Assembly: GCF_008477545.1 (NCBI RefSeq)
Contig: NZ_VORA01000001.1
Coordinates: 1,426,001-1,490,000, forward strand
DNA length: 64,000 nucleotides
Reading direction: 5' to 3'
Source: Roseibium aestuarii
Lineage (GTDB): Bacteria > Pseudomonadota > Alphaproteobacteria > Rhizobiales > Stappiaceae
Shown here: piece after piece, positions 51,621-61,510 of the stretch
Numbering within the stretch: position 1 is the stretch's first letter
Layout: every line of letters starts with the position of its first letter
Notes under the pieces: generated by a model
The model's database searches: none
Told to the model about the DNA's origin: nothing
Seen by the model: the letters and a program-made list of their open reading frames with translations, nothing else
Program-made: the position numbers and the translations under genes

Positions 51621-54569
51621 TCACTCGGCAGCGGCAGGTTTTTCCTGAGGACGGCGTTCAAGAAGCTCGGCCAGGAACTGCCCCGTGTAGCTCGCCGGCA
51701 CCTGCGCAATGTCTTCCGGACGTCCGGTCGCGACGATCGTCCCGCCGCCATCCCCGCCTTCCGGACCGAAGTCGATTACCCAGTCGGCGGTCTTGATCAC
51801 CTCGAGATTGTGCTCGATCACCAAAACCGAATTGCCCTGATCCACCAGCTCGTGGAGAACCTCCAGCAGCTTCGCCACGTCATGGAAATGCAGACCCGTC
51901 GTCGGCTCGTCCAGAATGTAGAGCGTGCGCCCGGTGGAGCGGCGCGACAGTTCCTTGGCGAGCTTCACCCGCTGGGCCTCGCCGCCCGACAGCGTTGTCG
52001 CCTGCTGGCCGACCTTGATGTAGCCCAGGCCCACCCGGGCCAGCGTCTCCATCTTGTCGCGGATCGACGGCACGGCGGAGAAGAAGCCTGCTGCTTCTTC
52101 CACGGTCATGTCCAGCACGTCGGCAATCGACTTGCCCTTGAACTGCACTTCCAGGGTCTCGCGGTTGTAGCGCTTGCCCTTGCAGACATCGCAGGCGACA
52201 TAGACATCGGGAAGGAAGTGCATCTCGATCTTGATGACGCCATCCCCCTGGCAGGCCTCGCAGCGGCCGCCCTTCACGTTGAAGGAGAAGCGGCCCGGCG
52301 CATAGCCGCGCGCCTTGGCCTCCGGCAGCCCCGCATACCAGTCGCGGATGTGGGTGAAGGCGCCGGTGTAGGTGGCCGGGTTGGACCTTGGCGTGCGGCC
52401 GATGGGCGACTGGTCGATGTCGATCACCTTGTCCAGATGTTCCAGACCGTCGATCCGGTCATGGGGCGCCGGGGTCTCCCGCGACCCGTTCAGCCGGCGC
52501 GCGGCCGCCTTGAACAGCGTGTCGATCATGAAGGTCGACTTGCCGCCGCCGGACACCCCGGTGATGCAGGTGAAGGTTCCCAGCGGCACATCCACGTCGA
52601 TGTTCTTGAGGTTGTTGCCCCGCGCCCCGCGCACCGTCAGCTTGCGGGTCTTCTTGATCTTGCGCCGCTCGGGCGGGCTCGGGATCCGCAGCGCGCCGGA
52701 GAGATACTTGCCAGTGAGCGAGTCCGGATTGGCCATGATCTCCGCCGGCGTGCCGCTGGCGATGATCTGTCCGCCGTGAACACCCGCGCCCGGGCCCACG
52801 TCCACCACATGGTCCGCATGCAGCACCGCATCCTCGTCATGCTCGACGACGATCACCGTGTTGCCCAGGTCCCGCAGGTGCTTCAGCGTGTCGAGCAGCC
52901 GGGCATTGTCGCGCTGATGCAGGCCGATGGAGGGCTCGTCGAGCACGTAGAGCACGCCGGTCAGGCCGGAGCCGATCTGCGAGGCCAGACGGATACGCTG
53001 GCTCTCGCCGCCCGACAGCGTGCCGGAGGAGCGGGACATGGAGAGATATTCAAGACCCACGTCATTGAGGAAGCGCAGGCGCTCGCGGATCTCCTTGAGG
53101 ATGCGTTCCGCGATTTCCCGCTGCTTGGCGGTGAAGCCGCTGTCCAGCGACGAGAACCAGGCGCCGGCCTCCCGGATGGAAAACTCGGTCACTTCCCCGA
53201 TGTGCTTGCCCTGGAGCTTGACCGCAAGCGCCTCGGGCTTGAGCCGGTAGCCGTTGCAGGCCGGGCAGGGGTGGTCGGCCTGATAGCGCGACAGCTCCTC
53301 GCGCACCCAGTTGCTCTCGGTCTCCCGCCAGCGCCGCTCGATGTTGCCGATCACCCCTTCGAAGGGCTTCTCGGTCTTGTAGCTGCGTGCCCCGTCATCA
53401 TAGACGAAGGTGACCTTCTCCTTGCCTGTGCCATGCAGGATGCCCTGGCGGGCGTCTTCCGGCAGGTCCTTCCAGGGGGCGGACATGGCCACCCCGTAAT
53501 GCTTGGCAAGCGCCTCAAGGGTCTGGGCATAATAGGGCGAGGTGCTCCCGGTCTTGGCCCAGGGCAGCACGGCGCCCTCCCGCAAGGACAGGGTCGTGTC
53601 GGGCACGACAAGATCGGCCTCGAAGGCCAGGGTGCTGCCCAGCCCGTCACAGGTCGGGCAGGCGCCGAACGGATTGTTGAAGGAAAACAGCCGCGGCTCG
53701 ATCTCGGCGATGGTGAAACCGGAGACCGGGCAGGCGAATTTTTCCGAAAAGACGATGCGCTCGTGGGTCTCGTTGCGATTCTGCAGCACCCCGTCCTCGC
53801 TCTGGGGCAGGGGACGATCGGCGAATTCCGCGATCGCGATCCCGTCGGCGAGGCCGAGCGCGGTTTCCAGCGAATCTGCCAGACGCCCCGCGATATCCTC
53901 GCGCACGACAAGTCTGTCCACGACCACATCGATGTCGTGCTTGAACTTCTTGTCGAGGGCAGGGGCTTCGGCGATCTCGTGGAACTCGCCGTTGATCTTC
54001 ACCCGCTGGAAGCCCTTCTTCATGAGCTCCGCCAGTTCCTTGCGGTATTCGCCCTTGCGGCCGCGCACGATGGGTGCCAGCAGATAGAGACGGGTGCCTT
54101 CCTCCAGCGACAGGATCCGGTCGACCATCTGGCTGACCGTCTGGCTCTCGATGGGCAGGCCGGTGACCGGAGAATGGGGCACGCCGACCCGGGCAAAGAG
54201 CAGACGCATGTAGTCGTAGATCTCGGTCACCGTGCCGACGGTGGAACGCGGGTTCTTCGAGGTGGTCTTCTGCTCGATGGAGATGGCGGGGCTCAGGCCG
54301 GCGATATGATCCACATCCGGCTTCTGCATCATGTCGAGGAACTGGCGGGCATAGGCCGACAGGCTCTCCACGTAACGCCGCTGCCCCTCCGCATAGATGG
54401 TGTCGAAGGCGAGGGAGGACTTGCCGGATCCCGACAGGCCGGTCATGACGATCAGCTTGTTGCGCGGCAGGTCCAGATCGACATTCTTCAGATTGTGCTC
54501 GCGCGCTCCGCGCACGCTGAGTACCGTATTGGCATCCGGCATGCCGGTCGTTCCCGTTTCACGGCCCAT
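51621..54569 (-). CDS. uvrA: Excinuclease ABC subunit A
   Basis: 982 residues from [20 protein letters not shown]. Two ABC ATPase modules: Walker [11 protein letters not shown] and [10 protein letters not shown], signatures LSGGESQR and LSGGEAQR, Walker [11 protein letters not shown] and [11 protein letters not shown]. Zinc module two has CEAC...CDVC; in zinc module one the first pair reads CPVS instead of CPxC, a change I recall as common in alphaproteobacterial UvrA. Damage recognition in nucleotide excision repair. The start could also be MPDANTV at 54542. It is divergent from ssb, with a LexA box between. Confidence 0.96.
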   Translation of the reverse strand: MGRETGTTGMPDANTVLSVRGAREHNLKNVDLDLPRNKLIVMTGLSGSGKSSLAFDTIYAEGQRRYVESLSAYARQFLDMMQKPDVDHIAGLSPAISIEQKTTSKNPRSTVGTVTEIYDYMRLLFARVGVPHSPVTGLPIESQTVSQMVDRILSLEEGTRLYLLAPIVRGRKGEYRKELAELMKKGFQRVKINGEFHEIAEAPALDKKFKHDIDVVVDRLVVREDIAGRLADSLETALGLADGIAIAEFADRPLPQSEDGVLQNRNETHERIVFSEKFACPVSGFTIAEIEPRLFSFNNPFGACPTCDGLGSTLAFEADLVVPDTTLSLREGAVLPWAKTGSTSPYYAQTLEALAKHYGVAMSAPWKDLPEDARQGILHGTGKEKVTFVYDDGARSYKTEKPFEGVIGNIERRWRETESNWVREELSRYQADHPCPACNGYRLKPEALAVKLQGKHIGEVTEFSIREAGAWFSSLDSGFTAKQREIAERILKEIRERLRFLNDVGLEYLSMSRSSGTLSGGESQRIRLASQIGSGLTGVLYVLDEPSIGLHQRDNARLLDTLKHLRDLGNTVIVVEHDEDAVLHADHVVDVGPGAGVHGGQIIASGTPAEIMANPDSLTGKYLSGALRIPSPPERRKIKKTRKLTVRGARGNNLKNIDVDVPLGTFTCITGVSGGGKSTFMIDTLFKAAARRLNGSRETPAPHDRIDGLEHLDKVIDIDQSPIGRTPRSNPATYTGAFTHIRDWYAGLPEAKARGYAPGRFSFNVKGGRCEACQGDGVIKIEMHFLPDVYVACDVCKGKRYNRETLEVQFKGKSIADVLDMTVEEAAGFFSAVPSIRDKMETLARVGLGYIKVGQQATTLSGGEAQRVKLAKELSRRSTGRTLYILDEPTTGLHFHDVAKLLEVLHELVDQGNSVLVIEHNLEVIKTADWVIDFGPEGGDGGGTIVATGRPEDIAQVPASYTGQFLAELLERRPQEKPAAAE

Positions 54570-55003
54570 GTCTTCACTCGTTCCCAGTGGATGCCGGGCG
54601 CCGGGAGGGGCACCCTCGCATCGTGTCATTCGTTCGCGGCAGTCCGGCCTTCATTGCAGTCCGGTCTTTGACTCATTCACCCGTCTTGCTGCGGACCCTT
54701 AACCGGCACTCTCGACCCCGCCTCTGCGCTGCGCTGCCTCGCGTTCGCGCGCCCCGGTCCTCGCGCACCGATCCTCGCGACGGTCTTTCGCTCATTCAGG
54801 GCCCATATAGCAACTCGCGCAAGCTCTGCCAGATGCTTCGCGCTAGACGCGGCAAAAAACCAACCAGCCGCGACGGTCTTCCGTTCCATGCCGTCTTCTG
54901 TTTCTGCGGTGGGAGCATTCAGGCCACGGCGTCCCGTCATTCCTGCTTCTTGCAGCGTCCACTGCCCTGGGCTGGAAGAGCCTCTCCGTGCGTGACTCTC
55001 TTC

Positions 55004-55041
55004 TTGCTTGGAACATAAAGTGAACATATCCTCTCTGGCAA
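55004..55041. promoter_or_regulatory. Overlapping divergent promoters for ssb (+) and uvrA (-)
   Basis: Plus: TTGCTT (55004-55009), 17 bases, TATCCT (55027-55032). Minus: TTGCCA (55041-55036), 18 bases, TATGTT (55017-55012). The LexA box at 55011-55025 lies inside both, so one repressor dimer would control both genes. Confidence 0.5.
55011..55025. promoter_or_regulatory. LexA (SOS) box between uvrA and ssb
   Basis: GAAC-N7-GAAC (ataaagt between), the alphaproteobacterial LexA operator. uvrA and ssb are classical members of the SOS regulon in this class. Confidence 0.8.
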
Positions 55042-55448
55042 GCCCCTTCTGCGGCCGTTTCCCGGCGTCGCCAGCGAGAGAGTTCAGAAGCGGGCGGCTT
55101 CATCCGACGGTGTCGGCCTCCGGTGGCCGTCCTGATTGCGTCGGTGAGGCCCTCTTGGCGGCGCAAGGGACGGCACCTCCTTGTGGAAACAGGTGAGGGA
55201 GGTGCAAAAAGGGTCGGCGCGCGCGCGCCGGATGTGTAGGCTTGCCGCCGAAGATCTGCCTTGCGGACCGTAGACGGCGCTTGCGGCGCGTGGCCGCGGT
55301 CTGCTGAACGCGGGGCCGGGCAGGTACGACGCCTGCGGCGGGGCGAATAAGGAATTGCCGGACAGCATTGCCGGAGCATGAGGGCCGGACCGGGGGAGAC
55401 CCGGGGCATCATGAGCCGGGCTGCAGGCCAACATGAGGAGTTTTGGGT

Positions 55449-56033
55449 ATGGCGGGAAGCGTCAACAAGGTCATTCTGGTCGGAAATCTCGGCGCGGATC
55501 CGGAAATCCGGCGCACGCAGGACGGTCGTCCGATCGCCAACCTGCGCATCGCCACCTCCGAAAGCTGGCGCGATCGCGGTACCGGCGAGCGCAAGGAGCG
55601 CACCGAGTGGCACCGGGTGGTGATCTTCAATGAAGGCCTGTGCAAGGTGGCGGAAAACTTCCTGCGCAAGGGCTCCAAGGTCTATATCGAAGGCCAGCTC
55701 CAGACCCGTAAGTGGCAGAACCAGCAGGGTCAGGACCAGTATTCCACCGAGATCGTGCTTCAGGGCTTCAACTCCACGCTGACCATGCTGGATGGTCGTG
55801 GCGACGGCGGCGGCGGCCAGGGCGGCGGGTCCGGCGGCTACGGCGGTGACAGCGGCGGCTATGGCGGTGGCTCCGGCGGCGATTACGGCGGTGGCTATGG
55901 TGGCGGCAGCTCCGGCGGCGGTCAGGGCGGCGGCTTTGGCGGTGGCTACGGCGGAGGCTCCTCTTCCGGCGGTGGTGCTGGCGGCGGCTTCGGGGGCGGT
56001 GCAGGCCCCATGGACGACGAGATCCCGTTCTGA
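55449..56033 (+). CDS. ssb: Single-stranded DNA-binding protein
   Basis: 194 residues. OB-fold about 5-112 ([53 protein letters not shown]), a glycine-rich linker about 118-185 made of GGGSGG/GGYGG units, and the acidic tip MDDEIPF, which recruits repair and replication partners. GAGGAG lies eight bases before the ATG; the TTG at 55443 is an unlikely start. SOS control is suggested by the upstream LexA box. Confidence 0.96.
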   Translation: MAGSVNKVILVGNLGADPEIRRTQDGRPIANLRIATSESWRDRGTGERKERTEWHRVVIFNEGLCKVAENFLRKGSKVYIEGQLQTRKWQNQQGQDQYSTEIVLQGFNSTLTMLDGRGDGGGGQGGGSGGYGGDSGGYGGGSGGDYGGGYGGGSSGGGQGGGFGGGYGGGSSSGGGAGGGFGGGAGPMDDEIPF

Positions 56034-56829
56034 TATCTGACGGCGAAACGCAGGTTCAAGCGGTCGTGCACGTCCTTGACGTGCGCGGCCGTTTTGCGTC
56101 CGGTTTCACATTCAGGCAAAAGCTGCCCCGGCCCTTTCAGGTGCGGAGGGGCTCTTCACGAGAATGTGAGGGGAAGGGCAGGCCAGCTTCCGGGGTCGGG
56201 TTAACCCGCTCTTGGTGAGCCGGCAGGCACCATGCCCCGTCTTCGCCGATGCTGGCCCGCGAAGGGGCGAGCGCGCATGCGGGGACCGGTCAGGGGCTTC
56301 TGTCCTTGACGGGAAGCGCGTCGGAGGTCCGGAGCACCGGCATTCGGCAGGCCTCAAGGGAATGCCGTATTTTTTCCCGATTGCCGTGGTTTCTGGCCGG
56401 GGAAGCGGAGCCTGTCACCAGGTCGGGGGCAGATGCTCCGGAAATGGGACGCTTCCGGCCTTCGGAGGAGGCTTCCGGCGCTTGTGTGTCGGGGGCGAAT
56501 CTGGAGGGGTGCTTCTCGGGTCGCATGTCGGGTTGCATCTCGTATTTCTGGCGCCGTTTCGATCGATGCGGCGCTGAGGCGCGGGATGAACGCGGTCCCG
56601 AGGGTGGTCTTGCCTGTGCCAAGGGTCTAGGCTTGAGGCGCGTTCGCGGCATGCCCGCAAGGCGGGCAACCGGCAGGGAATAGCAGGCGGGGCGACGCCG
56701 CAACATCGGACCAGGGGGCCCGGGGCAAGGGTGCTGGCTCCGACCTGTCGCAAGACATCCGGCCATGCGAGGGCAGGGCATGACCGGGCTGGACGCAAAC
56801 GAACATCATGACGAGCAGGTTTGACTGAA
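56034..56829. other. 796-base gap between ssb and the L,D-transpeptidase gene
   Basis: After the ssb terminator nothing is recognised. A 144-codon open frame at 56249-56683 has no ribosome site and irregular composition and is not accepted as a gene. The transpeptidase promoter must lie here. Confidence 0.55.
56061..56095 (+). terminator. Intrinsic terminator after ssb
   Basis: Fourteen-pair stem CGGTCGTGCACGTC/GACGTGCGCGGCCG (two G-T pairs) followed by TTTT, 27 bases after the stop codon. Confidence 0.75.
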
Positions 56830-58905
56830 ATGCAAGGTCTCCCCGAATTCACTCTCCGCCAGGCATCGCAGGATACGTCCGCGCGCGGCCGCAAGGTCGC
56901 TGCCGGCGCACGCTGGCGCGCCAGCTCCGCCCTGACGCTGACCCTGGCGCTGGCGTTGAGCGCGCCGTTCCTGGCCGCGACCACGGACGATGTCCGTGCG
57001 GAGGGCTTCTTCAAGCGCCTGTTCAACCCGCAGGCGGCCGCCCCTACCAAGGCGGTGGAGCAGGACCGGCAGCGCATCATCGATGCCGCCGACAATTCCT
57101 ATGTTCCCGCCCCGAAATACTTCACCTACAAGGCCGATCCGCTCGTTCCGGTGGACTTCAAGGATCTCGCCAAGGTGACGACCGCCGCCGTTGCCGCCCC
57201 CGTTGCCCCGGCTGCCACCACCGCCGGAACGGCCGAGGCTGCGCCCGCCGCCACTCCGGCGCCTGATGCCAATGGCGTTGCTGCAACGCCTGCGACCGGC
57301 GAGAGCCCGGCTGCGGTCGGCAGTGATGCTCCGGCTGCACCGGCGACGGTCCAGCTCACCGCCTTCGATCAGGCCCGCCCGGCGCTCTCCGACCTGAGCC
57401 TCACCGCCCTGAAGGAAGTCGGCTCCGCGCTGGTCACCTTCTATCGGGAACATCCGGATTTCGTCTGGGTGACCGACGGCCGGGTGAATGAGCGCGCCCA
57501 GGCCGTTCTCGGTGGTCTCGCCGCCGCCGACGCCTACGGACTTGATCCGCAGGATTATCTGGTCGAGATGCCGAATGTCGATCTGTTGCCCGAAGCCGAG
57601 CGTGCCGCCGCCCTCATGGGCTTCGAGATGGCGCTCAGCAAGGCGGCCCTGACCTACATGCTCGACGCGGAGCGGGGCCGGGTCGATCCGAACCGTATTT
57701 CGGGATACCACGACCTGCCGCGCCACAAAGTGGACCTGGTGGCCGGTCTGAAGGGTGTGGCCGCCGCACCGGATGCGCTGGCAGCCCTCGTCTCCCATCA
57801 GCCGGACAATGCGCCGTTCAAGGCGCTGGCCAGCGAGCTGGCACGTCTGCGGGCAGAAGATGCCAATGCGGATCCGATCGTGATCGCGCCGGGCACCCTG
57901 ATCAAGCCGGGTCAGTCGAACCCGGAGCTGAAGAACGTCATGGCCGCCATCCGCAAGAACGGCTCGCGGGAGCTGCAGGATGCCCATGCGGAGACGATCC
58001 TGGCCTATCAGGACGGCGAGGAATACACCCCCGCCCTGGTCGAGCTCGTGAAGGGCTTCCAGAAGGAAAACGGTCTGTCGGCGGACGGGGTGATCGGCAA
58101 GAACTCGGTTCGGGCCCTCGTTGGCGAGACCAATGTGGCGCGCATCGCCAAGGTCGAGCTGGCCATGGAACGCCTGCGCTGGCTGCCTGAAACCCTGGGC
58201 GAGCGCCGGGTCTTCATCAACCAGCCGGCCTACACCGCCACCTATTACGAGCCGGGCTCCGAGCCGCTTTCCATGCGTGCGGTGGTGGGCAAGAAGTCCA
58301 ACCAGACCAACTTCTTCTACGACAAGATCGAGTATGTGGAATACAACCCCTATTGGGGCGTTCCCTATTCCATCATCGTCAACGAGATGCTGCCGAAGCT
58401 GGCACGTGACCCGAGCTATCTGGACAATGCCGGCTACGAGGTGACTACAGCCAACGGCCGTCAGGTCTCCTCCGCCTCGGTTGACTGGCATGCGGTCGCC
58501 ACCAAGAAGGCGAGCGTGAACGTGCGCCAGTATCCCGGTGCGTCCAATGCGCTTGGCGAGCTGAAGATCCTCTTCCCCAACAAGCACCACATCTACATGC
58601 ACGACACGCCGTCGCGGAACCTCTTCTCCCGGGACGAGCGCGCCTTCAGTCATGGTTGCGTGCGTCTGCAGGATCCGCGCGCCATGGCGGCCGCGGTGCT
58701 GGGCAAGAACAAAGACTATGTGTCGGGCCGCATCGCGCAGGGTCAGAACGATCAGGACAATGTCACGGCCGACATTCCGGTCTATGTGGCCTATTTCACC
58801 GCCTGGCCCCAGGATGACGGCAAGATCGGCTACTTCAGCGATGTCTATGACCGGGACATGAAGCTTCTCGAAGCGATCAAGACCACGGACCAGACCCGCG
58901 GCTGA
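56830..58905 (+). CDS. L,D-transpeptidase of the YcbB/LdtD type
   Basis: 691 residues. N-terminal signal or anchor (ALTLTLALALSAPFLAAT, about 35-55), an Ala/Pro linker, a scaffold region, peptidoglycan-binding repeat about 400-430 (LVKGFQKENGLSADGVIGKN) and a YkuD catalytic domain with HDTPSRNLF and the nucleophile cysteine in FSHGCVRLQDP (about residue 612). It makes 3-3 crosslinks in peptidoglycan in the periplasm. YcbB-type enzymes are usually 550-650 long; the extra length is the N-terminal linker. The start is ATG 56830 (TTG 56821 possible). Monocistronic, ending at a terminator. Confidence 0.92.
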   Translation: MQGLPEFTLRQASQDTSARGRKVAAGARWRASSALTLTLALALSAPFLAATTDDVRAEGFFKRLFNPQAAAPTKAVEQDRQRIIDAADNSYVPAPKYFTYKADPLVPVDFKDLAKVTTAAVAAPVAPAATTAGTAEAAPAATPAPDANGVAATPATGESPAAVGSDAPAAPATVQLTAFDQARPALSDLSLTALKEVGSALVTFYREHPDFVWVTDGRVNERAQAVLGGLAAADAYGLDPQDYLVEMPNVDLLPEAERAAALMGFEMALSKAALTYMLDAERGRVDPNRISGYHDLPRHKVDLVAGLKGVAAAPDALAALVSHQPDNAPFKALASELARLRAEDANADPIVIAPGTLIKPGQSNPELKNVMAAIRKNGSRELQDAHAETILAYQDGEEYTPALVELVKGFQKENGLSADGVIGKNSVRALVGETNVARIAKVELAMERLRWLPETLGERRVFINQPAYTATYYEPGSEPLSMRAVVGKKSNQTNFFYDKIEYVEYNPYWGVPYSIIVNEMLPKLARDPSYLDNAGYEVTTANGRQVSSASVDWHAVATKKASVNVRQYPGASNALGELKILFPNKHHIYMHDTPSRNLFSRDERAFSHGCVRLQDPRAMAAAVLGKNKDYVSGRIAQGQNDQDNVTADIPVYVAYFTAWPQDDGKIGYFSDVYDRDMKLLEAIKTTDQTRG

Positions 58906-58941
58906 TCATCCGGCCAATGGCGCGAGAGTGCCTGCGGAATG

Positions 58942-58972
58942 AAAAAGGGCCGCCCGATGGGGCGGCCCTTTT
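58942..58972 (+). terminator. Intrinsic terminator after the L,D-transpeptidase gene
   Basis: Stem AAAAGGGCCGCCC/GGGCGGCCCTTTT around gatg; 37 bases after the stop codon. Confidence 0.85.
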
Positions 58973-59017
58973 GCTTTGTGGTAGATGCGCCCTTTCTCCG
59001 GCTTCAAGCGTTTGCCC

Positions 59018-59096
59018 GGTCCTGCTCGACCTTGTGCCGAGGATCCAGCCCTTTGCGTCGAAGGCTGGAGGCCCGGGACGTGCCCGAGCATGACGG
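59018..59096. repeat. RIME-like twin palindrome
   Basis: GGTCCTGCTCGAC...GTGCCGAGGATCCAG (left hairpin partly decayed), spacer CCCTTTGCGTCGAAGG, right hairpin CTGGAGGCCCGGGAC...GCCCGAGCATGACGG. Confidence 0.7.
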
Positions 59097-59182
59097 TGGA
59101 GAGGAAAGGGGCAACGAGGGGCGGGGAGACGAGCAGAGGGCGTGAGCTGTGAACGCTGCCTGTTTCCGCCCAACGCCTCACG

Positions 59183-59262
59183 CCGGTCATCCTCGGCCTT
59201 GTGCCGAGGATCCAGCCCTTTGCGTCGAAGACTGGAGGCCCGGGACAATCCCGCGCATGACG
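59183..59262. repeat. RIME-like twin palindrome
   Basis: CGGTCATCCTCGGC...GCCGAGGATCCAG, the same CCCTTTGCGTCGAAGA spacer as the preceding copy, then CTGGAGGCCCGGGAC...CGCATGACGG. The two copies are 87 bases apart and nearly identical through the spacer, so this is a local duplication. Confidence 0.75.
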
Positions 59263-59374
59263 GTGGAGGGGGGCGTGGAAGAAACCCGGACCTGAGGGGC
59301 GCACTGAGCTGGCAGTCATGAATGCCGGGCGGGGCCTGTGCGGCCGCGCCCGGCAGGGGGAACCGCGCCGGGCC

Positions 59375-60400
59375 TCAGTTGGCCGCGCAGTCGGCGATGG
59401 CGCTGGCCATGTTGCGCAGGAGTTGCGGATAGAGGCCGGGCCCGTCGGCCAGATCGGCGCCGAGCGGATCGAGCGTGCCGACCTTCAGTCCCGTGCCGTC
59501 CTGCAGCAGCTGAACCCGCTTCGGGGTGAACTGGGGCTCGGTGAAGAGGCAGCGGGTGCCCTCAGAGGCAATCAGGTCCTTCAGATGCGACAGGCTCTCC
59601 GCACCGGACTGAACCTCGGGCCGGGGTGCGACGGCGGCCTGGAAATGCAGGTCGAAGCTCTCCTCGAAATAGTGATAGGCATCGTGGAAGGCGATCATGC
59701 CGGTCTCGCGTGCCGGGGCCACCTGCGCCGCGATCTCGTCCTTCAGCGCGGCCAGTTGGGTCTCCAGGGCGGAGGCATTCGCCTGATAGGTTGCGGCATT
59801 CTCCGGGTCGAGCTCGGCCAGGCGGGCGGCGATGGCAGCGGTCATGGCGCGGGCATTGTCCGGCGACAGCCAGACATGCGGGTCGAGCCCCTCATGGTGA
59901 TGCTCGTGCGCGCCTTCCGACGCCGCTTCATCCTCATGGGCGCCATCTGCGTGAGCGTCTTTCCCATGGTCTTCATGCTCATGTTCATGGGCCTCGTCCC
60001 CGTGAGCGTGGTCATCATGGCCCCAGTCGTCGCTCTCGCGGAACTCGAGCAGGGTGAGGCCGGGGGCCTCCATCAGCTCCAGCACCCGGGCCTCTCCGGT
60101 GAGCGCCTCGATCGGCTTGGCAAGGCTGGTCTCAAGAGCCTCACCGACCCAGATCACCAGATCCGCGTCCTGCAGGAGGCCGGCCTGGGAGGGCTTGAGG
60201 GCAAAGTCGTGGGGGGAAGCAGCACCTTGAATGAGAAGATCGGGGGAGCCCACACCTTCCATCACGGCGGCGGTGAGCGAATGGATCGGCTTCAGGGTGG
60301 CGACCACCTTCGGGGTTGCCAGGGCGGGCGCGGAAAACAGGGCGGTCGACGCCGCAAGGAGGGCAAGGCCGGCGAGGGGGGAAACGCGGAGACGTGACAT
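59375..60400 (-). CDS. znuA: Zinc ABC transporter substrate-binding protein
   Basis: 341 residues. Signal peptide about 1-28, cluster A-I metal-binding protein. Metal ligands H64 in SPHDFALKP and H175 in DPHVWLSP, with FHDAYHYFEE providing the third histidine; a histidine/acid-rich loop at about 128-169 (HDDHAHGDEAHEHEHEDHG and following) is the zinc-scavenging loop of ZnuA. The transporter genes znuB and znuC and the regulator zur are not adjacent, which is unusual. TGTAATGTTATTCAGTAACA directly upstream could be a metal-responsive operator. Confidence 0.92.
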   Translation of the reverse strand: MSRLRVSPLAGLALLAASTALFSAPALATPKVVATLKPIHSLTAAVMEGVGSPDLLIQGAASPHDFALKPSQAGLLQDADLVIWVGEALETSLAKPIEALTGEARVLELMEAPGLTLLEFRESDDWGHDDHAHGDEAHEHEHEDHGKDAHADGAHEDEAASEGAHEHHHEGLDPHVWLSPDNARAMTAAIAARLAELDPENAATYQANASALETQLAALKDEIAAQVAPARETGMIAFHDAYHYFEESFDLHFQAAVAPRPEVQSGAESLSHLKDLIASEGTRCLFTEPQFTPKRVQLLQDGTGLKVGTLDPLGADLADGPGLYPQLLRNMASAIADCAAN

Positions 60401-60411
60401 GTGGGGTCCCT

Positions 60412-60446
60412 GTAATGTTATTCAGTAACAGTTACTCTATAACGTT
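60412..60446. promoter_or_regulatory. AT-rich GTTA/TAAC operator-like region upstream of znuA
   Basis: GTAATGTTAT, then GTAACAGTTAC (a perfect 5-1-5 palindrome, 60425-60435), then TCTATAACGTT. GTAATGTTAT equals the left half of known Zur boxes but the right half is shifted. The region is 12-46 bases before the znuA start. Confidence 0.4.
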
Positions 60447-60644
60447 GCCGGATCCGGAGGGCAAGCCCGTCCTGTGACAATCCTGATCACGCTGCCGCGA
60501 GGACGGGATTCGTTGGCATGGGGCAACGCGCCGGCTCCGGTCTGGACAGGGGCGGCCGCGCCATGAAACAAAGGTTGCCTTGCCAATTGGCGGCGACTCG
60601 CGGGCCTGTCCCACGCAGAGCCGCGCCTGTTCCAGAGATCTGTC

Positions 60645-61406
60645 ATGACCCTTCTCGGCGCCATCGATCCGCTTACGCTGGTTCTTGCCCTCGTGGCCTG
60701 CGGGCTGGGCGGCCTGCTCAAGGGCGCGACCGGGGCTGGTGCGCCGGTGATCGGCATTCCGGTGCTCACCGCGCTGGTCGACATCCAGTTCGCGGTCTCG
60801 GTCTTTGTTCTGCCCAACCTTCTCACCAATCTCTGGCAGGCCTTCGCCTATCGTCGGCATCTGCTGCCCTGGTCCTTCCTGCTGCTCTTCGGCGGCGGCG
60901 GGGCCATCGGCGCCGTTGTCGGCACCTATCTTCTGGCCGGATTGCCCGGTGACCTGCTGGAAATTGCCATGGCGCTCGTGGTGATCGGCTATGTGGCCTT
61001 CCGCCTGTGGAACATGGACTGGGTACTCGCCTATCCCCTTGCCCGCAAGCTGGCCCTGCCGGTGGGGGGTGCTGGCGGCATCCTGCAAGGGGCGACGGGG
61101 CTCTCCGCACCCGCCTCTCTGACGTTCCTCAACGCCCTGCGCCTGCCGCGGCCGACCTTCATCGCCACGATCTCCGTCTTCTTTGCCCTGATGACGATCA
61201 GCCAGATCGAGCGTCAGGCCGCCCTCGGACTGCTGGACGGCCAGAGGCTCCTGATCGGGGCCTTCGCGACGCTTGCCACCCTTGCCGCCATGCCGGTGGG
61301 GCGCTGGATCGGCGAGCGCGTGTCACGCCAGGTCTTCGACTGGCTGATCCTCGGGCTGCTCCTGATCCTCGCGCTCAAGATCCTGCTGGCGGCAAGCCTC
61401 GCCTGA
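60645..61406 (+). CDS. Sulfite exporter TauE/SafE family permease
   Basis: 253 residues, about eight hydrophobic helices. The duplicated family pattern GLGGLLKGATGAGAPVIGIP (first half) and GGAGGILQGATGLSAPASLT (second half) identifies TauE/SafE (DUF81), proposed transporters of sulfite, sulfoacetate or other small organosulfur anions. The start at 60645 follows weak upstream sequence. It is divergent from znuA with 244 bases between and convergent with wrbA. The actual substrate is unknown. Confidence 0.9.
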   Translation: MTLLGAIDPLTLVLALVACGLGGLLKGATGAGAPVIGIPVLTALVDIQFAVSVFVLPNLLTNLWQAFAYRRHLLPWSFLLLFGGGGAIGAVVGTYLLAGLPGDLLEIAMALVVIGYVAFRLWNMDWVLAYPLARKLALPVGGAGGILQGATGLSAPASLTFLNALRLPRPTFIATISVFFALMTISQIERQAALGLLDGQRLLIGAFATLATLAAMPVGRWIGERVSRQVFDWLILGLLLILALKILLAASLA

Positions 61407-61414
61407 GCGGAGGC

Positions 61415-61443
61415 AAAAAAACGGAGCGCCCGGGGGCACTCCG
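61415..61443 (-). terminator. Intrinsic terminator of wrbA
   Basis: CGGAGCGCCC/GGGGCACTCCG imperfect stem, followed on the minus strand by seven T; 68 bases after the wrbA stop codon. Confidence 0.75.
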
Positions 61444-61510
61444 CTGGAAGTCTGCAGTCTTGAAGCTGTTACGGGCAGGGCCGCTGGGGGCTTGCCCGCA
61501 GGCGCCTGTG

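Larger units (their letters stand above)
54570..55448. other. 879-base divergent region between uvrA and ssb
   Basis: It holds a LexA box with overlapping divergent promoter elements at 55004-55041. This leaves leaders of roughly 430 bases toward uvrA and 400 bases toward ssb. Open frames in the leaders (for example 54677-55027 on the minus strand) have no protein-like features. Confidence 0.6.
58906..59374. other. 469-base gap between convergent genes, terminator and repeats only
   Basis: It carries the terminator at 58942-58972 and the two repeat elements. No gene is supported. Confidence 0.7.

Noticed and set aside
51498-54671. 1057-codon plus-strand open frame
   Set aside because: Antisense shadow of uvrA, whose two ABC modules are complete on the minus strand.
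54677-55027. 116-codon minus-strand open frame starting at the LexA box
   Set aside because: Its start lies in the promoter region and the sequence looks like untranslated uvrA leader; no conserved features.
56249-56683. 144-codon open frame between ssb and the L,D-transpeptidase
   Set aside because: No ribosome binding site, cysteine- and arginine-rich irregular composition, overlapping open frames on the other strand of equal size.
56806-58653. 615-codon minus-strand open frame
   Set aside because: Shadow of the L,D-transpeptidase gene, which has the YkuD motif on the plus strand.
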